64,000 nucleotides of DNA from Candidatus Rubrimentiphilum sp. (GTDB taxonomy: Bacteria; Vulcanimicrobiota; Vulcanimicrobiia; Vulcanimicrobiales; Vulcanimicrobiaceae): positions 248,001-312,000 of the forward strand of contig DASTDE010000001.1 in the NCBI GenBank assembly GCA_035710515.1, read 5' to 3'. Position 1 is the first letter of the stretch; each line of letters starts with the position of its first letter. Positions 15,469 to 26,507 of this stretch are shown here, in pieces. Both the position numbers and the translations under genes were made by a program. A model generated the notes under the pieces. It searched no databases. It saw only the letters and a program-made list of their open reading frames with translations, and was not told where the DNA came from.

Positions 15469-17592
15469 ATGGTGCGCCGTTTTCTCGTCGCGTGCTCACT
15501 GCTGGCGCTGTTTGCGATGGCCGGCGCTCCGGCGTCCGCGCAGCTCACGCTGGACTCGGTCTTTGGTGCGACGCCCCCGTGGGGTTGGCAGCCCTCACGC
15601 ATCACCTGGGCCCCCGACGGAACCTCATTTCTCTACGTCCTGCAATCGCAAGACCCGTTTAGGCCGGTCCCAATTCACCAGTACGATACGCGCACGAATC
15701 AAGATCGCGTCCTGATCGACACCAAGGCTTTTGGAACTTCGGCCACGCCCGGCTCGCTAGTTTGGTCGCCCGACTCGCGATCTTTGGCCTTTACCGTTCG
15801 CGGCGCGCTCTACGTGCGCGACATGGCGACAAATACCGATCGGCTCATAGATCGCCGTGTCTCCGATCCGCAGTGGTCGCCGCGCGGCGGCGCGATTGCG
15901 TATGTAAAATCGGCCGACCTGTATGTGGCGACGCTCGCGGCGAAGATCTCCATTCGCCGGATGACTCGCGGCGGAAGCGAAGATCACATTTTGAACGGCG
16001 GTCTGGATTGGGTGTATCCGGAGGAGCTGAGCACCTCGCACGGCTTTGCCTGGTCGCCCGACGGCAAATCGATCGCGTACATGCAAATGGACGAGCGCCC
16101 GGTCACGGATTTTCCGATCGTCGACTTCCTTGCCAACGACAACGCCGTTTCAACCGAAAAATATCCGCTAGCCGGCGAGAAGAACCCGCGCGTGAAACTG
16201 CGCGTGGTTCAGCTTGCGAACGGCGCAGACTCACTCATTTACGACGCCGGAGCGCAAGATGAATACCTGCCTTTTATTGGTTGGCGGCCGAATTCAAGCC
16301 AATTGGTGTACGAGCTGCTCGATCGCGGGCAGACTCACTTGCGCGTCATGGTGCGCAACGCGGGCGGCTCGGAACAAGCTTTGTATTCGCAAAGCGATCC
16401 CAAGTGGGTCGACGACGTCGATCTTCCGGCGTGGCTTCCCGATGGACGAACATTGTGGATCCTGGACCGCGATGGAACGAGCGGGCTTTATCTGCGAGAT
16501 ACTGCAGGTAATCTCAAGCGGTTGACCGGCACTTACCGCTCCGACTCGCTGCTGCAAGCCGATCCCAACGGTTCCGCCGCGTACATCACGGCCGCATATC
16601 CAACGCGGCGCGATCGCGCGCTTCTGGCCGTTCCCATAAACGGCGGGGATGTGGTGAATCTTACGCCGGCGCCGGGTTCGCACAGCGTTTCACTGGCGCC
16701 GGGCGGAGCTCTGTTTGTCGACGCGCATTCGACCCTGAACGATCCGCCGCAAACGGATCTTGTCGCAACTGCCGATCGTAGCGTGCATTCAACGCTAGCG
16801 GCGCGAAATGAATCGCTGCGCCAAGACGTCCTTCCGGTAGAGATGCTCACCGTCGAGTCGCAGTTCGGCCCGCTCGATGCGACGATGATAAAGCCGCCGC
16901 ACTTCGATCCATCGCACAAGTATCCGGTGATCGTTTACGTGTACGGTGGCCCGGCGGCGCCGACGACCGCCAACACCTTCGGCGATCAGCGCGCGCTCTA
17001 TCATCGGTTACTCGCGCAGAGCGGTTTCGTCGTGTTCAGCATCGACGGACCGGCTTCGCAGGTCGACAGCGATGCGAATGTGCGGCTCCTCTATCACAAC
17101 TTCGGTCCGGGCTCGCTGATGGGTCAAGAGATTGGCGCGCGGTATCTTAGTTCGTTGCCGTACGTCGATCCGAAGCGCATCGGAATATGGGGCTGGAGCT
17201 TCGGCGGCTACGAAACCGCCTACGCGCTCACGCACAGCGGCCTCTTTAAAGCCGGAGCCGCGGTAGCGCCCGTGACCGATTGGCATTTTTACGACACGAT
17301 TTACACCGAACGCTACATGGGCAAGCCGCAGGATGATTTCAAGGCGTACGACGCGAGTTCGGTGCTGCCGGCGGCCGCGAACTTGCACGGCGATCTGCTG
17401 ATCAGCCACGGAACTTCCGACGACAACGTGCACATGGCCAACTCCATCTCGCTGATGCAAACTTTCATCGACGCGGACCGCACTAACGTTGACTTCATGG
17501 TGTACCCGCGCCGTACGCACAGCATCGCGGGTCTCGCGCAGCGCCGGCATCTGTACGGCCACATGCTGCAGTGGTGGCTCGCGCATCTATGA
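15469..17592 (+). CDS. secreted dipeptidyl peptidase IV-type S9B peptidase
   Basis: A 707-residue exported peptidase of the DPP-IV subfamily, which releases X-Pro or X-Ala dipeptides. It has a signal peptide MVRRFLVACSLLALFAMAG...ASA and a DPPIV-type propeller with the substrate-anchoring motif DWVYPEE (Glu185-Glu186, equivalent to the double Glu that binds the free N-terminus). Ser577 lies in WGWSFGGYE, Asp651 in HGTSDDNVH and His684 in RRTHSIAG. The frame is open 16 codons upstream; the ATG at 15469 places the signal peptide correctly. The stop overlaps the following transporter gene (ATGA). With the two peptidases at 8-12 kb it makes three exported S9 enzymes within 10 kb. Confidence 0.95.
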   Translation: MVRRFLVACSLLALFAMAGAPASAQLTLDSVFGATPPWGWQPSRITWAPDGTSFLYVLQSQDPFRPVPIHQYDTRTNQDRVLIDTKAFGTSATPGSLVWSPDSRSLAFTVRGALYVRDMATNTDRLIDRRVSDPQWSPRGGAIAYVKSADLYVATLAAKISIRRMTRGGSEDHILNGGLDWVYPEELSTSHGFAWSPDGKSIAYMQMDERPVTDFPIVDFLANDNAVSTEKYPLAGEKNPRVKLRVVQLANGADSLIYDAGAQDEYLPFIGWRPNSSQLVYELLDRGQTHLRVMVRNAGGSEQALYSQSDPKWVDDVDLPAWLPDGRTLWILDRDGTSGLYLRDTAGNLKRLTGTYRSDSLLQADPNGSAAYITAAYPTRRDRALLAVPINGGDVVNLTPAPGSHSVSLAPGGALFVDAHSTLNDPPQTDLVATADRSVHSTLAARNESLRQDVLPVEMLTVESQFGPLDATMIKPPHFDPSHKYPVIVYVYGGPAAPTTANTFGDQRALYHRLLAQSGFVVFSIDGPASQVDSDANVRLLYHNFGPGSLMGQEIGARYLSSLPYVDPKRIGIWGWSFGGYETAYALTHSGLFKAGAAVAPVTDWHFYDTIYTERYMGKPQDDFKAYDASSVLPAAANLHGDLLISHGTSDDNVHMANSISLMQTFIDADRTNVDFMVYPRRTHSIAGLAQRRHLYGHMLQWWLAHL

Positions 17593-18386
17593 GCCACATT
17601 GAACCGGAATTTAAAGTCGTCGTCGATATGCCCGGCTGGCATAAGATAAAGCCGCGCATTCCCGACACGCCGCAGCGCCGCCATCTTGAGCGCCAGCGCC
17701 GCGTTCGCGAGATCGTTTTTGGCGCCAAGGACGGAATCTTGACGACGATGGGCGTGGTCACGGGCGTCGGCGTCGCCTCGGGTGGGCGAACCGCTGTGCT
17801 CGTCAGCGGATTGGTCGCATTGATTGCCGGCTCGCTCTCGATGGCCGTAGGCGAGTATCAAGGCAGCAAATCGGAACGCGAAGTGGTCCGCGCCTCCATC
17901 GAGATGGAGAAGCGCGAGATGGCCGAGAATCCCAAAGACGAGTTTGCGGAGCTCGTAGCCTATTACAAACTCAAAGGCTTCAGCGCCGACGAGGCGCATA
18001 CGATCGTTTCGCGGCTGGCCAAGAATCCCGAGATTTATTTGTACGAGATGATGCGCGACGAATTCGGGATCGATCCGCGCGTCGCCGAGTCTTCGGATAT
18101 TCTGCCGGCGCTCGCGATGGGCACGTCTTACGCAGCGGGCTCGCTCCTTCCGATCGTGCCGTACTTCGTCGCAGGGTTGACGCCGGGGCAAGCTGTTTAC
18201 ACCAGCTTTGCGATCGCGATCGCCGGTTTGTTCGGGATCGGCGTTTACGCGGGAAGTTTGAGCGCGCGCAACAAGTGGCTGCGCGGCTTGGAGATCGCGT
18301 TCTACGGCTCGATCGTTTTCGCGCTCTCGTTCGCAGCCGGCTACGTCATCCCGCTGCTCTTTCACGCCAAACCCGGCGGCTTCTAA
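17589..18386 (+). CDS. VIT1/CCC1-family metal transporter
   Basis: A 265-residue membrane protein of the vacuolar iron transporter family. The first helix contains REIVFGAKDGILTTMGVVTGVG, the family hallmark. It is followed by a second helix LVALIAGSLSMAVGEYQGSKSE and a cytoplasmic Glu-rich segment (EMEKREMAENPKDEFAEL) like the metal-binding domain of VIT1. Three further helices follow. Members move Fe(II) or Mn(II) out of the cytoplasm. The ATG at 17589 overlaps the peptidase stop, so the frame's six earlier codons are discounted. The following hairpin at 18384-18411 belongs to the opposite strand. Confidence 0.92.
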   Translation: MSHIEPEFKVVVDMPGWHKIKPRIPDTPQRRHLERQRRVREIVFGAKDGILTTMGVVTGVGVASGGRTAVLVSGLVALIAGSLSMAVGEYQGSKSEREVVRASIEMEKREMAENPKDEFAELVAYYKLKGFSADEAHTIVSRLAKNPEIYLYEMMRDEFGIDPRVAESSDILPALAMGTSYAAGSLLPIVPYFVAGLTPGQAVYTSFAIAIAGLFGIGVYAGSLSARNKWLRGLEIAFYGSIVFALSFAAGYVIPLLFHAKPGGF

Positions 18387-18411
18387 AAAAAGGCGCAGCT
18401 TGCGCTGCGCC
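18384..18411 (-). terminator. rho-independent terminator of the repeat-protein gene
   Basis: A perfect 8-bp stem GGCGCAGC/GCTGCGCC with loop TTGC is followed on the minus strand by seven T residues. It lies 25 bp after the stop of the 18436 gene and abuts the convergent VIT gene's stop. Confidence 0.85.
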
Positions 18412-18435
18412 AGGATGGATCGAAATAAAGACGGG

Positions 18436-18702
18436 TTAGGGTTTCTTTGTAGGCTTCGGTGACGGTTTACCGGGTTTCATGCCGTTGCGGCGCCACGGTT
18501 TCTTCGTGGATTTCGGTGAGGGTTTCGGAGTGGGTTTACCGGGCTTGATGCCTTTACGGCGCCACGGTTTCTTCGTGGGTTTGGGCGAGGGTTTCGCCAT
18601 ATGCGCCGCCGGGCTGACCTTCGCCATCGGGGCGTTTGCGGCCATGGCCGTGCCCGTCATGAGGAAAGCCGCCGCGGTTAATGACGCGAGTAGCTGTTTC
18701 AA
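18436..18702 (-). CDS. small exported Lys/Pro/Trp repeat protein
   Basis: An 88-residue exported protein. The start is TTG at 18702, supported by a strong Shine-Dalgarno (AAGGAGG, 8 bp upstream). A signal peptide (KQLLASLTAAAFLMTG...AMAA) is followed by a mature part of about 65 residues made of a 23-residue repeat: KKPWRR[KN]G[IM]KPGKP followed by PKPSPK-type spacers. The mature part is highly basic, Pro-rich and lacks Cys. This suggests a cell-surface or DNA/polyanion-binding role, but no family is recognised. It is flanked by a good terminator and transcribed alone. Confidence 0.8.
   Translation of the reverse strand: MKQLLASLTAAAFLMTGTAMAANAPMAKVSPAAHMAKPSPKPTKKPWRRKGIKPGKPTPKPSPKSTKKPWRRNGMKPGKPSPKPTKKP
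18439..18600 (-). repeat. tandem 69-bp coding repeat
   Basis: The block starting CGGCGCCACGGTTTCTTCG recurs at 18488 and 18557, exactly 69 bp (23 codons) apart, with partial units on both sides. It keeps the reading frame of the 18436 gene. Confidence 0.8.
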
Positions 18703-18805
18703 AGTGTGCTCCTCCTTTCCGTGATAGTAGCGCGGGACTCCATCAGAGTACCGGCTAGCGCGATAACGATTCGTCCTACCGGAAAGTGCCCCTCGCGGGC
18801 GAGAT

Positions 18806-19972
18806 CTAGCCCTTCCAGCGCCCCACGAGCGCGCGGGAAATGACCAGCCGCTGAATCTGCTGGGTGCCTTCGTAAATCTGCGTGATCTTCGCGTCGCGCA
18901 TCATGCGTTCGACCGGATAATCCACCGAGTAGCCGTAACCGCCGAGCACCTGCACGGCGTCGGTCGTAACGCGCATTGCAACGTCGCCGCATTTCAATTT
19001 GCACATCGCGGCCCAGAGCGTCACGTCGTCGGCCGCTTCGTCGCATTTGCGAGCGGCTTCGTAGAGCAGCAGCCGTGCGGCCTCAACTTCCGTCTTCATG
19101 TCGGCCAGCATGAAGCCGACGCCTTGCTGTTGTCCTATCGGTTTTCCGAAGGCCATGCGCTCCTGTGCGTACTTGGTGGCGTACTCGAGCGCGCCTTGCG
19201 CGATTCCAAGCGCTTGCGCTGCAATTCCGGGGCGCGACTTGTCGAGCACCTTCATCGCAATCTTGAATCCGTCGCCTTCGGGCCCAATCAGATTGGCTGC
19301 CGGTACTTCGCAGTTATCGAAGATGAGCTCGACGGTCGGCGAACCGCGAATGCCCATCTTTTTCTCGATCTTGCCGACTTGAAAACCCGGGAAGGTCTTC
19401 TCGACCATGAACGCGCCGATACCGTTGGCTCCCTTTTGCGGATCTGTAACCGCGAAAACGCAGACGGCGTCGGCAACGCTGCCGTTGGTAATCCAAATCT
19501 TCTGACCGTTGAGAATGTATTTGTCGCCGCGCTTCTCCGCGCGCGTGCGCATCGAACCGGCGGCGTCCGAACCGCTGCCGGCTTCGGTAAGCGCATACGC
19601 GGCAATCCACTCGCCCGTTGCCAGCTTCGGCAGGTATTTTTCTTTTTGCTCGTCGGTGCCGGCGATCAGGACCGGCAGCATTGCGAGCTCTTGCACTGCT
19701 ACGATGAGCGAACTGGAAGCGCACGCCTTGGCGATCTCTTCGACGACTTTGACGTAGGTTTGAAATGTGCCGCCGAGTCCGCCGTATTCAACCGGAATCG
19801 GGATGCCCATCATGTCGTTCTCGGCGAACAGCTTGCGGATGTCTTGGGGAAACTCGCCGCGCTCGTCGATCTCGGCGGCGCGCGGTGCGACTTTTTTCGC
19901 AACCAGCTCGCGCACGGCCGCGAGTACCTGCGCTTCTTCGTCGGGAGCGGTGCGCGATGCGGCAACGGACAT
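18806..19972 (-). CDS. acyl-CoA dehydrogenase (short-chain type)
   Basis: A 388-residue flavoenzyme catalysing alpha,beta-dehydrogenation of acyl-CoA. It shows the ALTEAGSGSDAAG and KIWITNGSVAD signature stretches of the middle domain, the FAD-binding region RMAFGKPIGQQQG, and the C-terminal TQIYEGTQQIQRL, whose Glu is the catalytic base at the short-chain position. The frame is open 12 codons upstream of the chosen ATG (19972; MSVAASRTAPDEE). It is divergent from the CoA-transferase genes with about 60 bp between starts, which suggests a shared regulatory region and a role in ketone-body or short-chain fatty-acid degradation. Confidence 0.95.
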   Translation of the reverse strand: MSVAASRTAPDEEAQVLAAVRELVAKKVAPRAAEIDERGEFPQDIRKLFAENDMMGIPIPVEYGGLGGTFQTYVKVVEEIAKACASSSLIVAVQELAMLPVLIAGTDEQKEKYLPKLATGEWIAAYALTEAGSGSDAAGSMRTRAEKRGDKYILNGQKIWITNGSVADAVCVFAVTDPQKGANGIGAFMVEKTFPGFQVGKIEKKMGIRGSPTVELIFDNCEVPAANLIGPEGDGFKIAMKVLDKSRPGIAAQALGIAQGALEYATKYAQERMAFGKPIGQQQGVGFMLADMKTEVEAARLLLYEAARKCDEAADDVTLWAAMCKLKCGDVAMRVTTDAVQVLGGYGYSVDYPVERMMRDAKITQIYEGTQQIQRLVISRALVGRWKG

Positions 19973-20033
19973 GCGCGGCTTGTTCGGCAACCGCCAGGGT
20001 TTCCCCACACGGAAAGCCTATGACGGCAAACGG

Positions 20034-20788
20034 ATGGACAAAGTGGTTGCTTCCTGCGCCGAGGCGGTGAGGGATATTCCAAGCGGCGCGTCTATTGCGG
20101 TGGGCGGTTTCGGGCTCAACGGCATTCCGTTTAACCTGATACAAGCGCTGCTCGCACAGGGCGCGACCGATCTCGTCACCGTCTCCAACAACTGCGGCGT
20201 GGACGGCTGGGGACTGGGCATACTGCTCGACGCAAAACGCATTAAGCGAACGACGGGCTCGTACGTCGGCGAGAATCGCGAGTTCGAGCGGCAGTATTTG
20301 CAAGGCGAATTGGAAGTGGAACTGGTGCCGCAGGGAACGCTCGCCGAACGGCTGCGCGCCGGCGGCTGCGGAATTCCGGCATTCTATACGCCCGCGGGCG
20401 TGGGAACGCAAGTGGCTGAGGGCGGCCTGCCGTGGCGTCATAATCCCGACGGCAGCATCGCGTTGCCCTCGCCAAAGAAAGAGACGCGAACGTTTAACGG
20501 TCAGGAGTACGTGCTGGAGCACGGGATCGTTTGCGACTTTGCCTTGGTGCGAGCGAGCGTCGGCGACCACGACGGTAATCTGATCTTTCACAAGTCAACC
20601 CGCAATTTCAATCCGCTCTGCGCCATGGCCGGCAAGATTACGGTCGCCGAAGTCGAGGAGTTGGTCGAACCCGGCGCGATCGATCCGGAAAACGTGCATC
20701 TGCAAGGCATTTTCGTGCAGCGTGTCGTGCATGTCGGCGCAGAGGGCAAGCGTATCGAGCGCGTGACCACGCGAAAGAAGCAGAACTG

Positions 20789-20789
<1 letters not shown>
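20034..20789 (+). CDS. scoA: 3-oxoacid CoA-transferase, subunit A
   Basis: A 251-residue A subunit of a succinyl-CoA:3-ketoacid (acetoacetate) CoA-transferase. Family features: [16 protein letters not shown]-type N-terminus ([19 protein letters not shown]), [44 protein letters not shown] and [12 protein letters not shown]-like [15 protein letters not shown]. The long open frame upstream overlaps the divergent gene; the ATG at 20034 gives the normal length. The stop shares a base with the subunit B start (TGATG). Activation of acetoacetate feeds acyl-CoA metabolism together with the divergent dehydrogenase. Confidence 0.95.
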
Positions 20790-21456
<667 letters not shown>

Positions 21457-21460
<4 letters not shown>

Positions 21461-21915
21461 CTTTTCGTACAGATCTCACTGGATGTAACGGGTCTGTGGT
21501 TGACGACAACAGTGTAGACGCTGGAATACTTCGTAGGTGAGATTTGACGGATCGCGTCTTTTCCGTTGCCGGCCGGAAAGACTTGTTTGAATGCGATCGT
21601 CGGACCGCTGACGGGACCCCAAAATGTCGCGTAGGTGCCATCGGCGTTGACGAAGGTGTAAAACCAGGCATTACTATGCGAGTCGAACGTGGCCACGCCT
21701 TCGGAAGCGAAGGGCCCGGTGACGGTAACGTGCATGCCTTTACCGTTGAGCATGGGAACGAACGTTTCCGTATTTCGATTCTTGCCTGACCCGCAGTTCC
21801 ACGTTCCGGTCCACGCGCTAACCTGAGTGACGGGGTTTGTTGTCTTTGCAATTGCCGGCATGATTGCAAGCGCGCAGAAAAGCGCCGCGCAGGTAGCGCT
21901 AAGGATGCGTTTCAC
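21457..21915 (-). CDS. small exported protein with two Cys, paralogue of the upstream gene
   Basis: About 152 residues with a signal peptide ([22 protein letters not shown]). The mature domain begins with [10 protein letters not shown] and ends with SSEIC, two Cys that could form a disulfide closing a beta-rich domain (short alternating strands [25 protein letters not shown]). The GTG at 21915 overlaps the preceding stop (GTGA); an ATG at 21930 would start inside the upstream gene. It shares with the upstream gene its length, the GT[WY]xC start and the Cys-containing end, suggesting duplication. Function unknown. Confidence 0.75.
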
Positions 21916-22367
21916 GGCAGCCTTCTGCAAGTATCGCTGAAGCTTTGCGGTTTGCCGTTCGACATCGTCGTGTAGGTTTCGCTGAACATTTTGGCGGACG
22001 GCCCGCTCTCGACCATCGTGTCGGTTTTGCCCGGATAAACCTCGTGATACCTTATAGCCGTACCGGATGGTCTGCCTTCCATGACTTCATAGCCGCCGCG
22101 CGCATCGGCGTACTCTGCGACATACACTCCGCGGGCCGGCACGTACGTCACGATGTATTCGCTGTCGTACTTGCCGTGCGAATCGACGCGAATCGCTCTT
22201 CCGCCAAATTCCGACGTTATAACCATTGAATAGTGATCGTTTCCCGCCGCGCAGCTATAGGTGCCCGCGTATCCCGATAAGGAATGGTCGGACGCTCCCG
22301 CCGTTGTGACGGCGGAGATCGAGATCGCGAACGCCGCCGCTAGAAACAAAGCCCAACGCCGTTTCAT
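21912..22367 (-). CDS. small exported protein with two Cys, first of a paralogous pair
   Basis: A 151-residue exported protein with signal peptide MKRRWALFLAAAFAISISA. The mature domain runs from YAGTYSCAAGNDHYSMVI to FSDTCRRLP, with two mature Cys near the ends and predicted beta strands between. The overall plan matches the next gene, to which it is coupled by a GTGA overlap. It lies 32 bp downstream of an ABC permease gene and may be part of that long operon. No family recognised. Confidence 0.75.
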   Translation of the reverse strand: MKRRWALFLAAAFAISISAVTTAGASDHSLSGYAGTYSCAAGNDHYSMVITSEFGGRAIRVDSHGKYDSEYIVTYVPARGVYVAEYADARGGYEVMEGRPSGTAIRYHEVYPGKTDTMVESGPSAKMFSETYTTMSNGKPQSFSDTCRRLP

Positions 22368-22399
22368 AAACGCTCCAATTCTCCCGTGGGTTAGACGGG

Positions 22400-23985
22400 T
22401 TATGCGGCTTCAGCTTGGGCAAAGGTCGCGCCGCGCCCTTGTATCTGCGCGGCAGCGAAGGCGATCAGTCCCAGCGCTTCCGCCAACGAGACGATTATGC
22501 CGGCTGCGACGGCGGCCGCCAGCGAGTGTGTGAGGAGAGCTGTCACTACGCTTGCGCCGATCCCGGGAAGCGTGAAGAGATAGGTGAGCAGCGCGCGCAG
22601 CATGGCCAAGGGCCCGCGCTGATCGAGTCCGGATGGCAGCAGCGCATAGAGCGCGAGCCCGATGCTGCGCAAGTAAACGGCGATCGTTATCGCGATCGGT
22701 ATTCCGGTGAGCGCTATGACGCTTAGCCCGAGCGTAGCCGCGAAAACGACAGTCCCGATGGCAATGCAGAGCGCGAGCCGCCACGACGTTGCCAGCACCC
22801 AAGCGACCAGCCGCAGCCAGATCGGGTCCGTTCCCATCCACCAGAGCGGTTTGCGCAGATCTTCGGCCAAACCAAATGAAGAAGCGATCGTGATGAAGAT
22901 GATCACCATGTTCGCAACGCTGCTGCTCAAGATGAGCGCGGTTTCGAGCGGATTGTGCGAGTGCCTGGCGATGTTTCCGAAGATGGCGCCCGCGACCGCG
23001 CAGCCGACCAACCCAACCCAAAACATGCGCCGCGCTCCGGGCGCGCGCATGAACGCGATCCATTCTTTCCACCCGATCGTCCACGCGCCGCGCGCGCCTT
23101 CGAAGATGCGCGAGGGAGCCAGCGGACCGGTAGATTTATAGGCTCGCTCGGTTGTGATGAAGCCCTGAACGCGGCGTCGCCGCTGACGAAAGGATTGCAC
23201 GCGCAACGACGATGCGTAAAGTTCCGGATAGAGATCGCGTCCGGTGAAGAATGAGAGGCATAGCATTGCGCCGGCCGCCGCGTAAAACGCGGCGAGTCCG
23301 GGCGCGTTGCCGTGAAAGAGCGCGTTGACCGCGTAACCGGCGCCGATCGATTGGATGGCGCGCGCCCACGGATCGAGGCCGGGGCTTAAGAGGTTGCCGA
23401 GCAGGATCGCAAGCGGCAGCAACCCGGCCGCCACAATCGCCGCTGCGAATGTTCGCGCAAACCGCGAACCGGCCGTCGCGCGCAGCTTTAGCATCGGGAC
23501 GGCGGTCGCGGCCGTGAACAGCGTGCCGGCGATTACCGCCACTCCGATCAGGCCGGTTGTTCCGAAGCGCGCGGCGCGCGGGAAGACCAGCGCGTAAAAA
23601 ATGATTGAGAAGGCAGTGCGCAGCACGACCGATGCGCAGCGCCGCAGTTGCAGCCACGTGACGACCGACGCCTCGGAGAGGCGCGAGCCGCAAAGAAAAC
23701 GCGCATCCGCCAACGACGAGAAGACGCCGACGAAACCCGATGCGGCGCCGTACATAATGATGCCGAGCAGCGCGATGAACGCGAACATAATCGCAGAGGC
23801 GAACGGTTCCGGAACGACGACCGGGAACGCCGACATGTGCGAACGCGATCCTCGCGCAAGGCCGACAAATATGAAATAGCCGATGGCTATCGCATAGACG
23901 ATCAGGCGGCCCGGCTGGCGGAAGACCGTTTGGACGCGGTGCAGCAGCTGGTGAGCGTCTAGGTAAGCAAGGGTGAGAAAATCGC

Positions 23986-23989
<4 letters not shown>
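22400..23989 (-). CDS. ABC-2-type transporter permease
   Basis: A 529-residue polytopic protein with about 12 hydrophobic segments (for example LIVYAIAIGYFIFVGLA, FGTTGLIGVAVIAGTLFTAAT, MFWVGLVGCAVAGAIFG, ALYALLPSGLDQ). The layout resembles the putative ABC exporter permeases that pair with CcmA-type ATPases. Its start overlaps the stop of the ATPase gene by four bases, so the two form one exporter. The substrate cannot be told from sequence. Confidence 0.8.
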
Positions 23990-24695
<706 letters not shown>

Positions 24696-24696
<1 letters not shown>

Positions 24697-26504
24697 TACG
24701 TCGCGACGCTCGTTTCGTCGCGGAACTGCCTGTTGTACAGACGCGCGTACGGGCCGTTTCGCGCGAGCAGAACGGGGTGCGTCCCGCTTTCGACGATGCG
24801 GCCGCCCTCGACGACGAAGATTACGTCCGCGCTCAGGATGGTTGAGAGACGATGCGCGATAACCAAGCTCGTCCGCCCGCGCATCAGCGGCACGAGCGCG
24901 GCTTGAATCGCGGCTTCACTGTGCGAGTCGAGCGAACTGGTCGCCTCGTCGAGGATCAGAATGCGCGGGTTCTTTAACAGAACGCGCGCGATCGCCAAGC
25001 GCTGGCGCTCGCCTCCGGAAAGTTTGTGTCCGCGCTCTCCCACCACCGTCTGATACCCTTCCGGCAGACTTGTAACAAAATCGTCGATATTCGCCGCTTG
25101 CGAGGCGGCGCGCAGTTCCTCGTCGGTCGCATCCGGCTTGGCGTAGCGCAGATTATTGGCGATGGTGTCGTGAAAGAGATAGGTCTCTTGGGTGACGATG
25201 CCGATGTCGCGGCGCAACGACTCGAGAGTAAGCGTGCGCACGTCGTGCCCGTCAACAAGAACGCGCCCTGCTTGCGGATCGTAAAAGCGCGGAACGAGCT
25301 GAGTGATCGTCGTCTTGCCGGCGCCCGAAGGCCCGACGAAGGCCGCCACCTGTCCGGGTTCGACCGTGAAGTTCACGCTTTGGAGCGCAGTGCGATCGTT
25401 TCCGTATGAAAACTGTACGTCTTCAAAACGGATTTCGCCGCGCGCCGTAGTCAGCGCCACCGCATCCGGCGGCTCGTATTCTTCGGGCGTCATGTCGAGG
25501 TACCCGAAGATTCGTTCGAAGACCGCCAGCGCGCTGACGATCTGCACTTGAATGCCGGCGAGTGCCGCACCGGGCCCGTAGAGCCGGAATTGAATGTATT
25601 GCACGAACGCGACGACGACGCCGACATTGATTGCGCCTGCGAGCGCCAGCCATCCGCCGCCGAACCAGACGATTGCCGGTCCGATCGTTACCGTCGCGCC
25701 GATGGCGGCGATAAACCAGCGGCCGACCATGGCGAGGCTGATCTCGAGGTGCATGAGGTCGCTGCCGACGCGGTAGAAGCGGCTTTTTTCGTAAGCCTCG
25801 CGCGTGAACGACTTGATCAGCGTGATGCCTGAAATCGAAAGCGTTTCTTGGGTGATCGACTCGATCTCGTCGCGCTTCTCGCGCGTCTGTTTCCGGACGT
25901 TGTACATGCGACGCCCGACGGGGGCGAGCGGAAGAACCATCAACGGGACGATCACGATCGATAAGAGCGCCAATCGCCAGTTCCAAATGAACATCCAGAC
26001 GACCGTCGTCGCGATCGTCACGACATTTGTGACGATGGACGTCAGCGTGCCGGTTACGACGTTGTCGATATTGTCGACGTCGCTTCCGACGCGATTCATG
26101 ATCTCGCCGGTCTTCGTGCCGGTAAAGAACGAGAGCGGCATCTTGTGAAGATGCGAAACCAAACTGGTTCGCATATCCCGCATGATGCCTTCGCCGACGA
26201 TCGAGTTCAGGTAGCCCTGCACGACGCCGAACGCGATCCCCACCAGCGCCGAGCCGATGATGATGCCGACGTCTATGCCCAGTTCGCGTAGATTGCGGTG
26301 CGGAAGCGCGCTGTCGATGATGCGCGCGACCATGTATGCCGGGACCAATCCCAGCAGTGACGCGACGACGATGCAGAAGAGCACCGTCGCCTCCTCGCGC
26401 CAGTAGGGCAAGAAAAATGCGCCGATACGCCGCCAGTTGACCTTCAGGCTCATCTTCGGCTTCTCGCCGTAGATGTTGCCCCACATCAAATGTCCGCCGA
26501 ACAT
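24696..26504 (-). CDS. ABC exporter, fused membrane and ATPase half-transporter (MsbA/ABCB-like)
   Basis: A 602-residue half-transporter that would act as a homodimer. The N-terminal part has six membrane helices, including TVLFCIVVASLLGLVPAYMVARII. The C-terminal ATPase has Walker A GPSGAGKTT, signature KLSGGERQRLAIARVLL, Walker B RILILDEATSSLD and the switch His in VIAHRLSTI. It is probably a lipid or drug exporter. It starts 3 bp after the dnaJ stop, so it is likely transcribed with the chaperone genes. Confidence 0.94.
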
Positions 26505-26507
26505 GCG

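Noticed and set aside
24826-24840. Another copy of the interspersed repeat (GCGCTCAGGATGG)
   Set aside because: Only the CTCAGGATG core matches, within the ABC exporter coding sequence; outer blocks are absent.
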